DNA of 64,000 bases from G965279355 sp965279355 (GCA_965279355.1 OZ257155.1:2294001-2358000), one strand, 5' to 3'. Counted from the stretch's first letter, positions 7,389 through 16,768 are shown. The notes: generated from the sequence alone by a model not told the origin. Made by a program: numbers and translations.

Positions 7389-9129
7389 TCTCGGTCCCCA
7401 GATAGGCGGCGATGACGTCCTTCTGGCGCACCACGTCGCGCGGCAGGCCGGCGGCGATCACCTGACCGTAATTCAGCACGACAAGGCGATCCGACAGTTC
7501 CAGCACGGCCCGCATGTTGTGCTCGATGAAGATGATCGTGGAGCCCTGTTTGCGGATGGTGCGGATGAGGGCCACGGCACTTTCGATCTCCGTCGGCGTC
7601 AGGCCGGACAGGACTTCATCCAGCAGGACCAGACGCGGCCGCGAGGCCAGCGCGCGGGCCAGTTCCAGGAACTTGCGCTGGTGCAGGTTGAGCTGGCCCG
7701 GCAGCGCGTTCACCCTGTCGCCAAGGCCGACGAATTTCAGCCAGTAGCGCGCTTCGTCCAGCGCCGAGGCGGCGTCGCGCACGGCGCTGCCGTACATCGC
7801 GGCGAGCGCCACGTTCTCCAGAACCGCCAGCTTTTGGAAGGGCCGCGGGATCTGATAGGTGCGGGCGACGCCGCTGCGCGCGATGGCGTGGCCGTCCATC
7901 TGCGCGAGATCGGCGCCGGCAAACAGGATCCTGCCCGATTGCGGGCGATAGAAACCGCTGATCGCGTTGACGAGGGTCGACTTGCCGGAGCCGTTCGGCC
8001 CGACCAGGCCGAGGATCTCGCCCTCGCGCACGTCGAGGGTCACGCCGTTCAGCGCCTTCACGCCGCTGAAATGGAGATGCACCTCTTCGCATTTCAGCAG
8101 CACCTCGCCTGCTTTGGAGGCCGGATGCGGCGAGGGCGGGATGAGATCGAGGACGGCCTGTTGCGGCGTCTCGTCACGGCGCTTGAAGCGCTCGAAAAAT
8201 CCGGTGACGCCAGTCGGCAGGAAAAGGATCACCAGCACCAGAATGAGACCGATGATCGCCTTGCCGATCACCGCCATCTCGCCGCCGACGAAGGCGTAGG
8301 TCAGGACCGTCACGAAGGTCGCGCCGATGGCGGGCCCCGCCCAGTGCCGGGCGCCGCCCAGCACGCTCATCAAAATGACGAACAGCGGCACCGTGATCGA
8401 GAATGTCTCGCCGACCGTCACATAGGTGACGAACACGGCATGGACGCCGCCGGCGACACCGGCGAGGAAGCAGGACAGGCCGAGCGCGATCAGCTTCAGC
8501 CGGTAGGTCGGAACACCCATGACCTCGGCGACGTCCTCGTCGTCATGGATGGCGAACAGGCCGCGGCCCAGACGGGAATACTGGACGACCAGCGCCGTCG
8601 CCATCGACGCCGCGGCGATCAGCAGGCCGATCAGGTAGATCGTCGATTGCTGGTTGGCATAGATACGCGGCGGCGCCACGCCGAACAGGAAGACGCCGGG
8701 GCCGCCGTCGATCGGCGTGTTGAGCACGATGGTCGCCAGGACGAAGGTGACGGCGAGAGTCAGCAGCGCGAAGATCTCGCCCCGCATGCGGCGCAGCCGG
8801 AACACGACGCCGCCGACAATGAGGCCCAGCGCCGCCGCGACAAGCCCCGCCGCCGGCAGGGTCCACAGGAACGGCACGTCGAATTTGCTGGCCAGCACCG
8901 CCGTGGTGTAGACGCCGGCACCGTAGAACGCGCCGTGGCCGAAGGAGAAATAACCGGAGAAGCCGCTCAGCAGCGCCCATGAGGTCGCCAGCGCGATCCA
9001 CACGAAGACGAGATAGAGGAAGGATTCGTAGAAGGCCGGCGGATGCAGCAGCGGCAGCAGCGCCAGCAGCGCCGTCGCGACCGCAAGGCCGACCGCGCTG
9101 CTCTTCCTGAACGCGACCTTGATCGCCAT
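7381..9129 (-). CDS. Fused LivM permease - LivG ATP-binding protein
   Basis: 582 residues in one open frame. Residues ~1-310 are a LivM-type permease with about eight to ten membrane segments and the family stretch GFSGYFSFGHGAFYGAG. After a short linker, residues ~335-582 are a LivG ATPase with Walker A GPNGSGKST and LLDEVLSGLTPTE. The ABC signature is atypical (LNLHQRKFLELA instead of LSYGQQ-like). LivM and LivG are usually separate proteins, although fused versions occur in some proteobacteria. It is separated from livH by 1 bp and overlaps livF, so stoichiometry is hard-wired. The transport substrate is unknown. Confidence 0.9.
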   Translation of the reverse strand: MAIKVAFRKSSAVGLAVATALLALLPLLHPPAFYESFLYLVFVWIALATSWALLSGFSGYFSFGHGAFYGAGVYTTAVLASKFDVPFLWTLPAAGLVAAALGLIVGGVVFRLRRMRGEIFALLTLAVTFVLATIVLNTPIDGGPGVFLFGVAPPRIYANQQSTIYLIGLLIAAASMATALVVQYSRLGRGLFAIHDDEDVAEVMGVPTYRLKLIALGLSCFLAGVAGGVHAVFVTYVTVGETFSITVPLFVILMSVLGGARHWAGPAIGATFVTVLTYAFVGGEMAVIGKAIIGLILVLVILFLPTGVTGFFERFKRRDETPQQAVLDLIPPSPHPASKAGEVLLKCEEVHLHFSGVKALNGVTLDVREGEILGLVGPNGSGKSTLVNAISGFYRPQSGRILFAGADLAQMDGHAIARSGVARTYQIPRPFQKLAVLENVALAAMYGSAVRDAASALDEARYWLKFVGLGDRVNALPGQLNLHQRKFLELARALASRPRLVLLDEVLSGLTPTEIESAVALIRTIRKQGSTIIFIEHNMRAVLELSDRLVVLNYGQVIAAGLPRDVVRQKDVIAAYLGTENV

Positions 9130-9130
9130 C

Positions 9131-9982
9131 TCAGACCTTACCGGGGCGCAGCAGCAGCACGCCGATAAGCAAGGTGAACGAGACCAGCGGCGCCCAGCTC
9201 GGCTGGGTGATCGCCATGGTCAGGGATTCGCTGATGCCGATGACAAGGCCGGCGAACAGCACGCCCAGCGGATTGCCGAGTCCGCCGAGGATGACGACGG
9301 CGAAGATCACGCCCATGCGCGAAAAGATCTGCGCCGGCGACAGGGTGAAGATCAGCGCGATGAAGCCGCCGGCGACGCCGGCATAGGCGGCGCTGACGCC
9401 GGAGAGCAGCAGCGACAGCTTTTTGTGATCGACGCCGAACGCCGCGGCGATGGCCGGGTTCTCGGTGCTGGCGCGCATCGCCTTGCCCATATAGGTGAAG
9501 CGCAGCCATGCCCAGGTCGCCAGCGACAGGGCGATGGCGACGACCAGCATCAGCGCCTCGTCGACCGGAATGTAGAGCGGGCCGAGACGCCACGAAGCGG
9601 CGTGACCCTCGAACTGCAGGCGGCGGAAATCGGCCGTCCAGAAATACTGGATGCCGGCCTCGATGATGACGGTGATGCCGAAGGTCACCAGCAGCGAGCC
9701 GAACTCGCTGACATTGAATCTGGCGAACAGCAGCTGCATCAGCACGCCGAGCAGGAAGAACAGCGGCGCCACCGTCAGCACCGCCGTCGCCGGATGGAAG
9801 CCGGCGAAGGTGGAAAGCTGGTAGGTGAGATAGGCGCCGAGGAAGGCGAGCGCGAAATGCGCGAGGTTGATGAGGCGCAGATAGCCCCAGGACAGGCTGA
9901 CGCCCAGGCCCATCAGCGCATAGAGAGAGCCGATGAAGATGCCCGACAGCAGCGACTGGCCGAGCAGCGTGAAGCTCGGCAT
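9131..9982 (-). CDS. livH: Branched-chain amino acid-type ABC transporter permease LivH
   Basis: 283 residues with about eight hydrophobic segments. The N-terminus GIFIGSLYALMGLGVSLSWG and the cytoplasmic-loop motif MGKAMRASTENPAIAAAFGV are typical of LivH, where the loop contacts the ATPase. It forms the translocation pore with the LivM half of the next gene. It lies after livK on the same strand, behind a strong hairpin. Confidence 0.9.
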   Translation of the reverse strand: MPSFTLLGQSLLSGIFIGSLYALMGLGVSLSWGYLRLINLAHFALAFLGAYLTYQLSTFAGFHPATAVLTVAPLFFLLGVLMQLLFARFNVSEFGSLLVTFGITVIIEAGIQYFWTADFRRLQFEGHAASWRLGPLYIPVDEALMLVVAIALSLATWAWLRFTYMGKAMRASTENPAIAAAFGVDHKKLSLLLSGVSAAYAGVAGGFIALIFTLSPAQIFSRMGVIFAVVILGGLGNPLGVLFAGLVIGISESLTMAITQPSWAPLVSFTLLIGVLLLRPGKV

Positions 9983-10029
9983 TCAGCAGTCTCGCGGAGA
10001 AAGGGGAAACATCATCCAGCCGGAATCAA

Positions 10030-10061
10030 AAGCGGGCCGGTGACGAATCACCGGCCCGCTT
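10030..10061 (-). terminator. Strong hairpin between livK and livH (partial terminator/attenuator)
   Basis: A perfect 14-bp stem (AAGCGGGCCGGTGA and its complement) closes on a CGAA loop. Read on the minus strand it begins 9 nt after the livK stop and is followed by TTTT. In periplasmic-binding-protein transporters such a structure usually lets most transcripts end after the binding-protein gene, so LivK is made in excess over the membrane parts. Confidence 0.75.
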
Positions 10062-10070
10062 CCGATTGCC

Positions 10071-11291
10071 TCAGGGCTGCATCAGCTTGGCGCCGGGTGC
10101 GGCGAATTCCGCCGGCCACACGGTGACCCACTTGCCGTTCTGCGCCTGCTTGATGCGCATCAGGTCGTCGCCGTAGTTGTTCGGCCCGTCGAAGCGCATG
10201 GTGCCGATGATCGACGGCACCTTGTTCTTCTTCAGCCATTCGCCAAGCACCTTGTCGTCGAGGCTCTTGGTGGCGGTGACCGCCGCCTCAAGCATCTGCC
10301 ATGCGACGAACGAGACCGCCGCCTGCACCTCGACCGAGGTATCGGGCAGGCCGGCCTTCTGGGCGCGCGCGTTGTATTCCGACACGAACTTCGCCGCGAC
10401 GGGGTTGTTCGTGAACGGCGCGTGCTGTTCGAACACGGTAGCAGCCAGAGACAGGTTCGACTCCGGCGCCGACACGGTCGGTGCCGGTGCGGGATAGAGC
10501 TGGAAGCTGCCCGGCGGGACATAGTCGATCTTCTTCATCGCCTGGAGCAGCGAGACGCCTTCGAGGCCGATCGAGCCCATGAACACGAAGTCGGGCTTCG
10601 CGTCCTTGATGCGGCTGGCAATCGGACCGAAGTCCATGTTCCCGAATTCCCACTCGAGGAAGAGCACTTCCGTCAGGCCGCGCTGTTTCGCCACTTCGCG
10701 GGCGCCGAGCGCCATGAAGTGCAGCGGCGCGAACTTGCTGGTGACGATGGCGACGGTCTTCGGCGGCTTGGGCGCCTGGGCCAGCGCGTTGAACAGCAGG
10801 GTCGGGAACGTCTTCTCCGGCGTCGGGCCGAGCGCCCAGGTCGGGAAGTGCATGTCGTACTTCGCCAGGCTCGGGATGCCGAAGGTGTGGTGGATGAGGA
10901 TCTTGTTGTAGCGCTGGGCGACGCTCATCGCGGCCAGAATGCCGGGCGTGGCATAGGGGCCCATGATGAGGTCGGTCTTGTCGACGGTGACGAGCTGCTC
11001 ATAGAGCGTGCGCGTGACGTCGGGCTTGGACTGGTCGTCCTTCAGCACCCATTCGACCTTGCGGCCGAGCAGACCGCCGCGGGCGTTGAGATCGTCCATA
11101 TAGATCTCGCCGACGATCTTGTGGACGATGCCGGTCGCGGCGAGCGGCCCGGTCAGGGCCAGGGTGCTGCCGATCTTGATCGGCTGGCCCTGCTGCGCCG
11201 AAGCGGGCACCGCGAGTCCAAGGCTGAGAGTAAGTGCGGCGGTCAAACCGCCCAGTGTGCGAAGCGCTGAACGGCGTCCTGCGACTGTCAT
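10071..11291 (-). CDS. livK: ABC transporter periplasmic substrate-binding protein (LivK/type I PBP)
   Basis: 406 residues. The ATG at 11291 has a good ribosome site (GGGAGGATCC); longer frames upstream are not supported. A signal peptide spans residues ~1-33 (SALRTLGGLTAALTLSLGL, cleavage near ASA-QQ), followed by PIKIGSTLALTGPLAATG, the normal start of a LivJ/LivK-type binding protein (peripla_BP_6). It delivers substrate to the fused LivMG, LivH and LivF proteins encoded downstream. The amide/urea branch of the family cannot be excluded. Confidence 0.88.
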   Translation of the reverse strand: MTVAGRRSALRTLGGLTAALTLSLGLAVPASAQQGQPIKIGSTLALTGPLAATGIVHKIVGEIYMDDLNARGGLLGRKVEWVLKDDQSKPDVTRTLYEQLVTVDKTDLIMGPYATPGILAAMSVAQRYNKILIHHTFGIPSLAKYDMHFPTWALGPTPEKTFPTLLFNALAQAPKPPKTVAIVTSKFAPLHFMALGAREVAKQRGLTEVLFLEWEFGNMDFGPIASRIKDAKPDFVFMGSIGLEGVSLLQAMKKIDYVPPGSFQLYPAPAPTVSAPESNLSLAATVFEQHAPFTNNPVAAKFVSEYNARAQKAGLPDTSVEVQAAVSFVAWQMLEAAVTATKSLDDKVLGEWLKKNKVPSIIGTMRFDGPNNYGDDLMRIKQAQNGKWVTVWPAEFAAPGAKLMQP

Positions 11292-11478
11292 TGGATCCTC
11301 CCTGTAAGGCCGCGATTTGCGGCCGTTTTTCGCGTTCGGGGCGCACAAGCACCCCGTGCATTGGGTGGTACTTTCACATAAGCCACGCCGCAATTCCAGC
11401 CGGAAGGCCCCCACCCTGCCCACTCGCTTCGGGCGACGTTTCGCGGCACGATACGGGATGTTTCCCAAGGAGACCCGC

Positions 11479-12387
11479 ATGCGCCGCCTGGCTTTCCTGC
11501 TGCTCGCAACTGTCGCACCAATGGTATTGGGCGTGGCGGGCGCCGCGCGGGCCGACGACGCGGCGGATGCGCTCGACCGCGACCTCGCCACCGTCAACCA
11601 GCTCGCCCGCGCCCATTACGCCCGCGCGACCGCGGCGGCGTTGGCCGCGTCGGGGCCGGTCATCGTGGTCGAGCCGGATCAGGTCAGCCTGCGGCTCAAC
11701 GGAAGTGAGCAGCGCGAAACCTACTCACCGCCGCGATACCATCGGCTGAAATCCATCGGGCATGTGGCGCTGGGGCTGTATGCGGTGCTGGCGCCGATAG
11801 CCGAGCGCGGCGACCTTGGCGGCTCGCGGGTCGATCTTGAAGCCTATCGCGGCGCGATCGCCGCCCTCGTACCGCAGGTGCCGGCGCTGGGCCTGCGCTG
11901 GGACGATTCCAACCGCCAGCGCGAGATTCTCGCCAAGGCTATCGCACTGATGGACGGCGTGCTCGCCACCGGCACGGTCAGCCGCGCCGATTTGCGGCGC
12001 TATGCCGACGACATCGCACCGGCGCTGCTCGGCAACGGCTACGACGCGACAAGCCTGCAACTCACCGCGTTGCATGAGACCATCGAGCGTTGGCGCGGCA
12101 CGCTGACGCCGGACGACTGGGCGCGGCTGCAGGTCGTGGTGCTCGGTCCGTCGCGGCCGCGTGAGGTGAATCCGGCGCTCGAGTATTTCAAACGCCGCGT
12201 CGGGCCTTCGCGCGTTCTTGCCGCCGAGAACATCCGCGACCCGGCCGCCGGGCTCGACCTGCTCGCCAGCACCGTGTTCGATCGCGATCTTGGCGACTCA
12301 TTCTTCAGCGACCGCGCCCGCTTCGAGCATGGCCTGCTCACCGACGGCGCCCGCCGCCAGCTCGACCGGCTGCTGGGGGCGCCATGA
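11479..12387 (+). CDS. Secreted protein of unknown function
   Basis: 302 residues from the ATG at 11479, which has AAGGAGA upstream. A clear signal peptide (LAFLLLATVAPMVLGVAGAA, cleavage near ARA-DD) predicts export. The mature part is mostly helical, with no cysteine and no catalytic motif I recognise. Repeated helical blocks such as EAYRGAIAALVPQVPALGLRW and ALHETIERWRGTLTPDDWAR suggest an all-alpha fold. It is transcribed divergently from livK and overlaps the following small gene by 4 bp, so the two are translationally coupled. Confidence 0.75.
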   Translation: MRRLAFLLLATVAPMVLGVAGAARADDAADALDRDLATVNQLARAHYARATAAALAASGPVIVVEPDQVSLRLNGSEQRETYSPPRYHRLKSIGHVALGLYAVLAPIAERGDLGGSRVDLEAYRGAIAALVPQVPALGLRWDDSNRQREILAKAIALMDGVLATGTVSRADLRRYADDIAPALLGNGYDATSLQLTALHETIERWRGTLTPDDWARLQVVVLGPSRPREVNPALEYFKRRVGPSRVLAAENIRDPAAGLDLLASTVFDRDLGDSFFSDRARFEHGLLTDGARRQLDRLLGAP

Positions 12388-12644
12388 GCAGGCCCCCCAA
12401 ATCGGATAACGACAAACCGGAAGACGAAACGGACGGCTTTGCGTCACCGGCGTGTTCGATGCATGAGGTCGATCCGGCCTATTTTGGCTATCTGAGCGCG
12501 GCCGAAGTTGAGGCCCTTGAGAAGGGCCTGTCCTCGCTGTCGCGCGCGGAAGCCGCCGCCAGGCTGCGCAAGGCCCTGCCGCGAATCGCCGATGACACGC
12601 TCCACGCCCGGCTCAAGCAGCGTCTGTCCGAGCTTGAGGATTGA
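12384..12644 (+). CDS. Small protein with CSMHEVDPAYFGY motif, unknown function
   Basis: 86 residues. The acidic N-terminus is followed by SPACSMHEVDPAYFGY and a helical, charged C-terminus (AEVEALEKGLSSLSRAEAAA). The ATG overlaps the stop of the upstream secreted-protein gene (ATGA). A short motif of the form CxMHEVDPxY recurs in small proteobacterial proteins, but I cannot attach a function to it. The Cys, His, Glu and Asp in it could bind metal. An 18-bp palindrome (GAATCTGC GA GCAGATTC, 12643-12660) overlaps its stop codon. Confidence 0.7.
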   Translation: MSRPPKSDNDKPEDETDGFASPACSMHEVDPAYFGYLSAAEVEALEKGLSSLSRAEAAARLRKALPRIADDTLHARLKQRLSELED

Positions 12645-12756
12645 ATCTGCGAGCAGATTCCCGCCGGTTACCGCAGTAGCAGTTTCTTTACTTTGGCCGC
12701 CCATAGTGCGGGCTGGACTTAGCCGCAATGCGGCAGCTTTTTCGGCCCCCGCGCGC

Positions 12757-14196
12757 ATGACCCGTTTCACCCATACCTTTGCACTGATCAGCGGATTGGC
12801 GATGCTCGCGGCGGCACTCGCGCTCACCTTCTTTCTGCATTCGGCCTCCCAACGCGAAGGCCTCGACCTTACGGAGAAGCATAACGTGGCGCTGGCCCGC
12901 GCGCTGGCCAACTCCATGCAGGCCCAGATCGATGCGCTGATCACAGGCCCCGGACCGGCCGATACAAAACCGGGAGCGATGACCGTCGCCGATTTCCACC
13001 GGGTCGTGGCGACGCATTTCCGCGACCTGTCGGTCATCAAGGTCAAGATCTACAATCCCGCCGGGCTGACGGTGTTCTCGTCCGAAGCCAAGCAGATCGG
13101 CGAGATCAAAAGCGACAATGCCGGATTCCGGCAGGCGATGGCCGGCAGGGTTGCCAGCGAACTGACCCATCGCAATCAGTTCAGCGCCTTCGAGGGCGTC
13201 ATCGAAGATCGCGATGTCCTGTCGACCTACATTCCGATCTACAACGACACGACAGCGCAGACACCCGCCAGCGTGTTCGAGATCTATTACGACGCGACGG
13301 CGTTCCTCAAGGCGATTGCGGACCGCCAGACCACGCAGGCGCTGGTCATCTTCTCCGTCTTCACCGGCATTTATATCCTGCTTCTGTTCGTGGCCCGGCG
13401 TGCCGACGCAATGGCGCGCGAGCATCACGATGCGGCCCTCGCGAGCGCCGCCGCCGCCGCGCGCGCCGAGTCCGCGAACCGCACCAAGAGCGAGTTCCTG
13501 GCCAATATGAGCCATGAGCTGCGCACGCCGCTGAATGCGGTCCTTGGCTTTGCCGACATCATCCGGCGACAGATGTTCGGCACGGTCGGCAGCCCGCGCT
13601 ATGCCAGCTACGCCGAGGACATCTTCGTCGCCGCCAATCATCTTCTGGCGATCATCAACGACATTCTCGATCTGGCGCGCGTCGAGGCGGGAAAAATCGA
13701 CATCCAGTCCGAACTGCTCCATCTCGACGCATTCACCGAGCATGCGCTGGGCATGGTCAGGACGGAGGCGGAGGCCGGCCGGATCGTGCTGACGCGCGAA
13801 CTGGATCCCGGCGTCGCGACGATGGAGACCGACGAGCGGCTGCTGCAGCAGATTGTTCTCAACCTGCTGACCAACGCCATCAAGTTCACACCGCCCGGCG
13901 GCACCGTGCGCCTGTCCGTTCAGGCGGCGGCATCGGGCCGCATCGCCATTCAGGTCTCGGACACCGGGATCGGGATCAAAAAAGAGGACATTCCCAAGGC
14001 CCTCGCGCCGTTCAGCCAGATCGAGAACTCGATGTCCCGCCGCCATCAGGGCACCGGGCTTGGCCTGTCGCTCGCCCAGCGTTTCAGCAAAGCCCTCGGC
14101 GGACGCCTGGTGATCGAGAGCGAGCCCGGGCGGGGAACGACGGTCGTGATCAACCTGCCGGCGCGGCTATCGGGTTCGCTTCAGTCAGCCGCGTAG
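12757..14196 (+). CDS. Sensor histidine kinase (PleC/DivJ-like)
   Basis: 479 residues from the ATG at 12757; the upstream frame lacks coding character. It has TM1 at ~8-28, a periplasmic sensing region of about 170 residues and TM2 around VIFSVFTGIYILLLFVA. Then come HisKA (NMSHELRTPLNAVLGF, phospho-acceptor His) and HATPase_c with N-box LLTNAIKF, G1 DTGIGI and G2 GTGLGL boxes. The RRQMFG and DILDLARVEAGK context is typical of alphaproteobacterial PleC/DivJ-type kinases. There is no receiver domain and no neighbouring regulator gene, so it is an orphan kinase. A paralogue lies at 39096-40457. Confidence 0.88.
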   Translation: MTRFTHTFALISGLAMLAAALALTFFLHSASQREGLDLTEKHNVALARALANSMQAQIDALITGPGPADTKPGAMTVADFHRVVATHFRDLSVIKVKIYNPAGLTVFSSEAKQIGEIKSDNAGFRQAMAGRVASELTHRNQFSAFEGVIEDRDVLSTYIPIYNDTTAQTPASVFEIYYDATAFLKAIADRQTTQALVIFSVFTGIYILLLFVARRADAMAREHHDAALASAAAAARAESANRTKSEFLANMSHELRTPLNAVLGFADIIRRQMFGTVGSPRYASYAEDIFVAANHLLAIINDILDLARVEAGKIDIQSELLHLDAFTEHALGMVRTEAEAGRIVLTRELDPGVATMETDERLLQQIVLNLLTNAIKFTPPGGTVRLSVQAAASGRIAIQVSDTGIGIKKEDIPKALAPFSQIENSMSRRHQGTGLGLSLAQRFSKALGGRLVIESEPGRGTTVVINLPARLSGSLQSAA

Positions 14197-14763
14197 GCCG
14201 GCGCGCCGCACCCGCTGCAGCAGGTCATGCAGTCGCCGGTCGGCAATCCCCAGCTGATCAAGATGCTTCACCGTGTTTTCCAGATACGTCACGCAGGGAC
14301 CACTCTTGCCGTGGCCCTGCAGAATCAGCGCTGTCGTGCGCTGCGGCGACAGCTTGCCGGCATATTGCGCGTGATCGCGCCGCACGACGAACGTGAACGC
14401 CGGCACGCGCCTGCCACCGACATGGATGCGCGGGCGCCGCAGCGAATAGGCGTAATGCGGCATCTCGCGTTCCCAGAGATACGCCATCACCTTCTTGTAT
14501 TCCCGGGCGGCCACGCGATAGCCGATGCCGCGACAGGCACCGCCGGCATCGAGACCCAGGACGAGGCCCGGCTTCTCGGGCGTGCCGCGATAGAGATTCG
14601 AATAGAGACAGAAGCCGCGATGATAACCGCGCAGCAGCGCCGGGCGCGCCTCGCGATAGGGAAAGCCCGGATTCCACATCAGCGAGCCGTAGGCAAAGAT
14701 CCAGAAGTCCTTGCCGTCCGAAGGCGGCGGGCCGTCGATATGCCGGTCGGGCTTGCGCGCCAT
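14185..14763 (-). CDS. chaC: ChaC-type glutathione-specific gamma-glutamylcyclotransferase
   Basis: 192 residues. The N-terminal FAYGSLMWNPGF is the substrate-cavity signature of ChaC, and WEREMPHYAYS carries the catalytic Glu region. The enzyme cleaves glutathione to 5-oxoproline and Cys-Gly in the cytoplasm. I chose the ATG at 14763, since a longer frame overlaps the neighbouring transporter. It converges on the kinase gene with a 12-bp overlap at the 3' ends and follows the EamA transporter by 4 bp on the same strand. Confidence 0.85.
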   Translation of the reverse strand: MARKPDRHIDGPPPSDGKDFWIFAYGSLMWNPGFPYREARPALLRGYHRGFCLYSNLYRGTPEKPGLVLGLDAGGACRGIGYRVAAREYKKVMAYLWEREMPHYAYSLRRPRIHVGGRRVPAFTFVVRRDHAQYAGKLSPQRTTALILQGHGKSGPCVTYLENTVKHLDQLGIADRRLHDLLQRVRRAGLRG

Positions 14764-14767
14764 CGCC

Positions 14768-15682
14768 TTAGCCCCGCTGCACCAGGGCGACACCGATCGC
14801 GGCCAGCGCGATCCCGCCCAGCGCCAGCACACCCAGCGTCTCGTTGAACATCGCCCACGCCATCAAGGCGGTGACCGGCGGCACCAGGAAAAACAGGCTG
14901 GCGATCTTGGACATCGCGCCGCGACGGATCAGCAGGTACAGCAGGCTGATGGTCCCGACCGACAGGACCAGGCACAGCCACGCCATCGCGCCGATGAACT
15001 CGCCCGACCACGTGACCGCGCGCGTCTCGAAGAGCATCGCGAACAGCATGATCGGCACGAAGGCGGTCGCGTACTGAAGGACGCTGCCGGTCCAGAGATT
15101 GGCATTGGCGCAAAAGCGCTTCTGATAGAGCGTGCCGATGGTGATGCCGAGCAGCGCCAGGAACGACAGCGCCGGCGCCTCGATGCCGTAGCCGTGGCCG
15201 CCGTCGAACCCGTACCGCTCCGCCAGCACCAGCACCACGCCGAGGAACCCGAGCGCCAGGCCGAGCCATTGCCGCAGGCTCACCTTTTCGCCGAGCAGGG
15301 GGCCAACGACCGTGGCGGTCAGGATCGGCTGCAGCCCGACGATCAGCGCCGACAGACCTGCCGGCAGGCCGTGATAGATCGAGGCGAATACGCCGCCGAG
15401 ATAGGCCGCGTGCATGGTGAGGCCGACGACCATGATATGCGCCGCCTCGCGCCCGCGCGGCCAGGGGGCGCGCACGATGAACGATGCCACCGTCATCAGC
15501 CCCACCACGATGGCGAAGCGGATGGAGAGGAACGTCATCGGCTCGGCATAAGGCAGCCCCAGCTTCCCGGCGATGAAGCCGGTCGACCACAGCACCACGA
15601 AAATCGCAGGGGCCGCCGTCGCCCATAAAAACGACGCGGGGGCGGCTGTTGAGGAAGGTGGTAATGAGTTGTCGCGGGGCAT
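14768..15682 (-). CDS. EamA/DMT superfamily transporter
   Basis: 304 residues with about ten hydrophobic segments in two EamA repeats (first ~20-150, second ~165-300). ILWSTGFIAGK-like sequence near the start and LGEKVSLRQWLGLALGFLGV at the end of repeat 1 are typical. Members export metabolites or amino acids, or take up drug-like compounds. The ATG at 15682 is preferred over the long frame running to 16297, which lies over the divergent gene. Substrate unknown. Confidence 0.85.
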   Translation of the reverse strand: MPRDNSLPPSSTAAPASFLWATAAPAIFVVLWSTGFIAGKLGLPYAEPMTFLSIRFAIVVGLMTVASFIVRAPWPRGREAAHIMVVGLTMHAAYLGGVFASIYHGLPAGLSALIVGLQPILTATVVGPLLGEKVSLRQWLGLALGFLGVVLVLAERYGFDGGHGYGIEAPALSFLALLGITIGTLYQKRFCANANLWTGSVLQYATAFVPIMLFAMLFETRAVTWSGEFIGAMAWLCLVLSVGTISLLYLLIRRGAMSKIASLFFLVPPVTALMAWAMFNETLGVLALGGIALAAIGVALVQRG

Positions 15683-15736
15683 GATGTTGCCGAACCTGCC
15701 TCGACCGCGCCGAGGTTGCGGGACTATAACCCCTTC

Positions 15737-16768
15737 ATGCGTCACCGTCTTCCGGTTCTCGTCGTCGGCACCCTCGTTCTCATTGCCGTCGGCTGGACCA
15801 TCGCCTGGCATGTGATTGCCGACACCATCGAGGCCGATGTCCAGCGCTGGGCGGACGCCCGCCGCGCCGAAGGCCTCACCATCACCCGCGACAGTTTCAC
15901 GGTCGACGGCTTCCCCTTTATCTGGCGGATCGACGTGCAGCGGCCCGACGTGACCGGCGCGGGACCGACCGGCTGGCACTGGCAGGGCGAACGCGTCGAA
16001 GTCACCTATCTTCCGTGGACGCCCGACCGCATCAGCATGCGCTTCCCCGGCCGGCACCGGTTGACCGTCGGCAGCGGCGATCTCGCCCGCAACTGGACCA
16101 TGCACGCAACGCGCGCCGACGGCGCGGCCGTCCTGCAGCGGGACGGCCGGCTCGATACGCTCGATCTCTCTTTCGCGACCATCGAGATCGCCGGCAACGA
16201 TCTCGCGCTCAGCGCCGCGGAGGCGCGGGGCAAAGTCCGGCTGCACCGCCCGCCCGATGCCGACTACCGGACGCCGACCTTCGATCTGACACTGCATCTC
16301 GTCGATGCCGTTTTGCCGGAGTCACTGAACCTGCCGCTCGGCCGCAGGATCGACAGCGCGGCGGTCGACCTCTCCTTCAAGGGACGCCTCGCCTATGGCA
16401 CGCTCGCCGAGGCCGTCACCGCCTGGCGCGACAGCGGCGGAACCATCGAATTCAGCTCCTTTGCGCTGAAATGGGGACAGCTTGCCGTCGCCGGCGACGG
16501 CACGTTCGCGCTCGATCAGCAGAACCGTCCGCTGGCCGCCTTCGCGACGCGGCTGCGCGGCCATAACGAGGCCATCGATACGCTGGTGGCGGTCGGCCGC
16601 ATGACCCCGCGCGAGGCGGCTGGTGTCAAGATCGCGCTGAACCTGCTCAGCCGGCAGAACCGCACCGGCAACGAAACGGAAGCATCGATTCCGCTGACCA
16701 TCCAGGACGGGCGGCTCTTCGCTTCGGGACTGCCGCTGATGCGGGTCGAGCCGTTGCGGCTCGACTAG
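15737..16768 (+). CDS. DUF2125 domain-containing exported protein
   Basis: 343 residues from the ATG at 15737. A single N-terminal hydrophobic segment (RLPVLVVGTLVLIAVGWTI) acts as signal anchor. The rest is a long beta-rich DUF2125 region (TVDGFPFIWRIDVQRPDV, LTIQDGRLFASGLPLMRV). These proteins are found in Alphaproteobacteria beside the tyrosine-pathway dehydrogenase gene and are probably envelope proteins, but the function is unknown. It converges on the tyrA-type gene with a 4-bp overlap at 16765-16768. Confidence 0.85.
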   Translation: MRHRLPVLVVGTLVLIAVGWTIAWHVIADTIEADVQRWADARRAEGLTITRDSFTVDGFPFIWRIDVQRPDVTGAGPTGWHWQGERVEVTYLPWTPDRISMRFPGRHRLTVGSGDLARNWTMHATRADGAAVLQRDGRLDTLDLSFATIEIAGNDLALSAAEARGKVRLHRPPDADYRTPTFDLTLHLVDAVLPESLNLPLGRRIDSAAVDLSFKGRLAYGTLAEAVTAWRDSGGTIEFSSFALKWGQLAVAGDGTFALDQQNRPLAAFATRLRGHNEAIDTLVAVGRMTPREAAGVKIALNLLSRQNRTGNETEASIPLTIQDGRLFASGLPLMRVEPLRLD

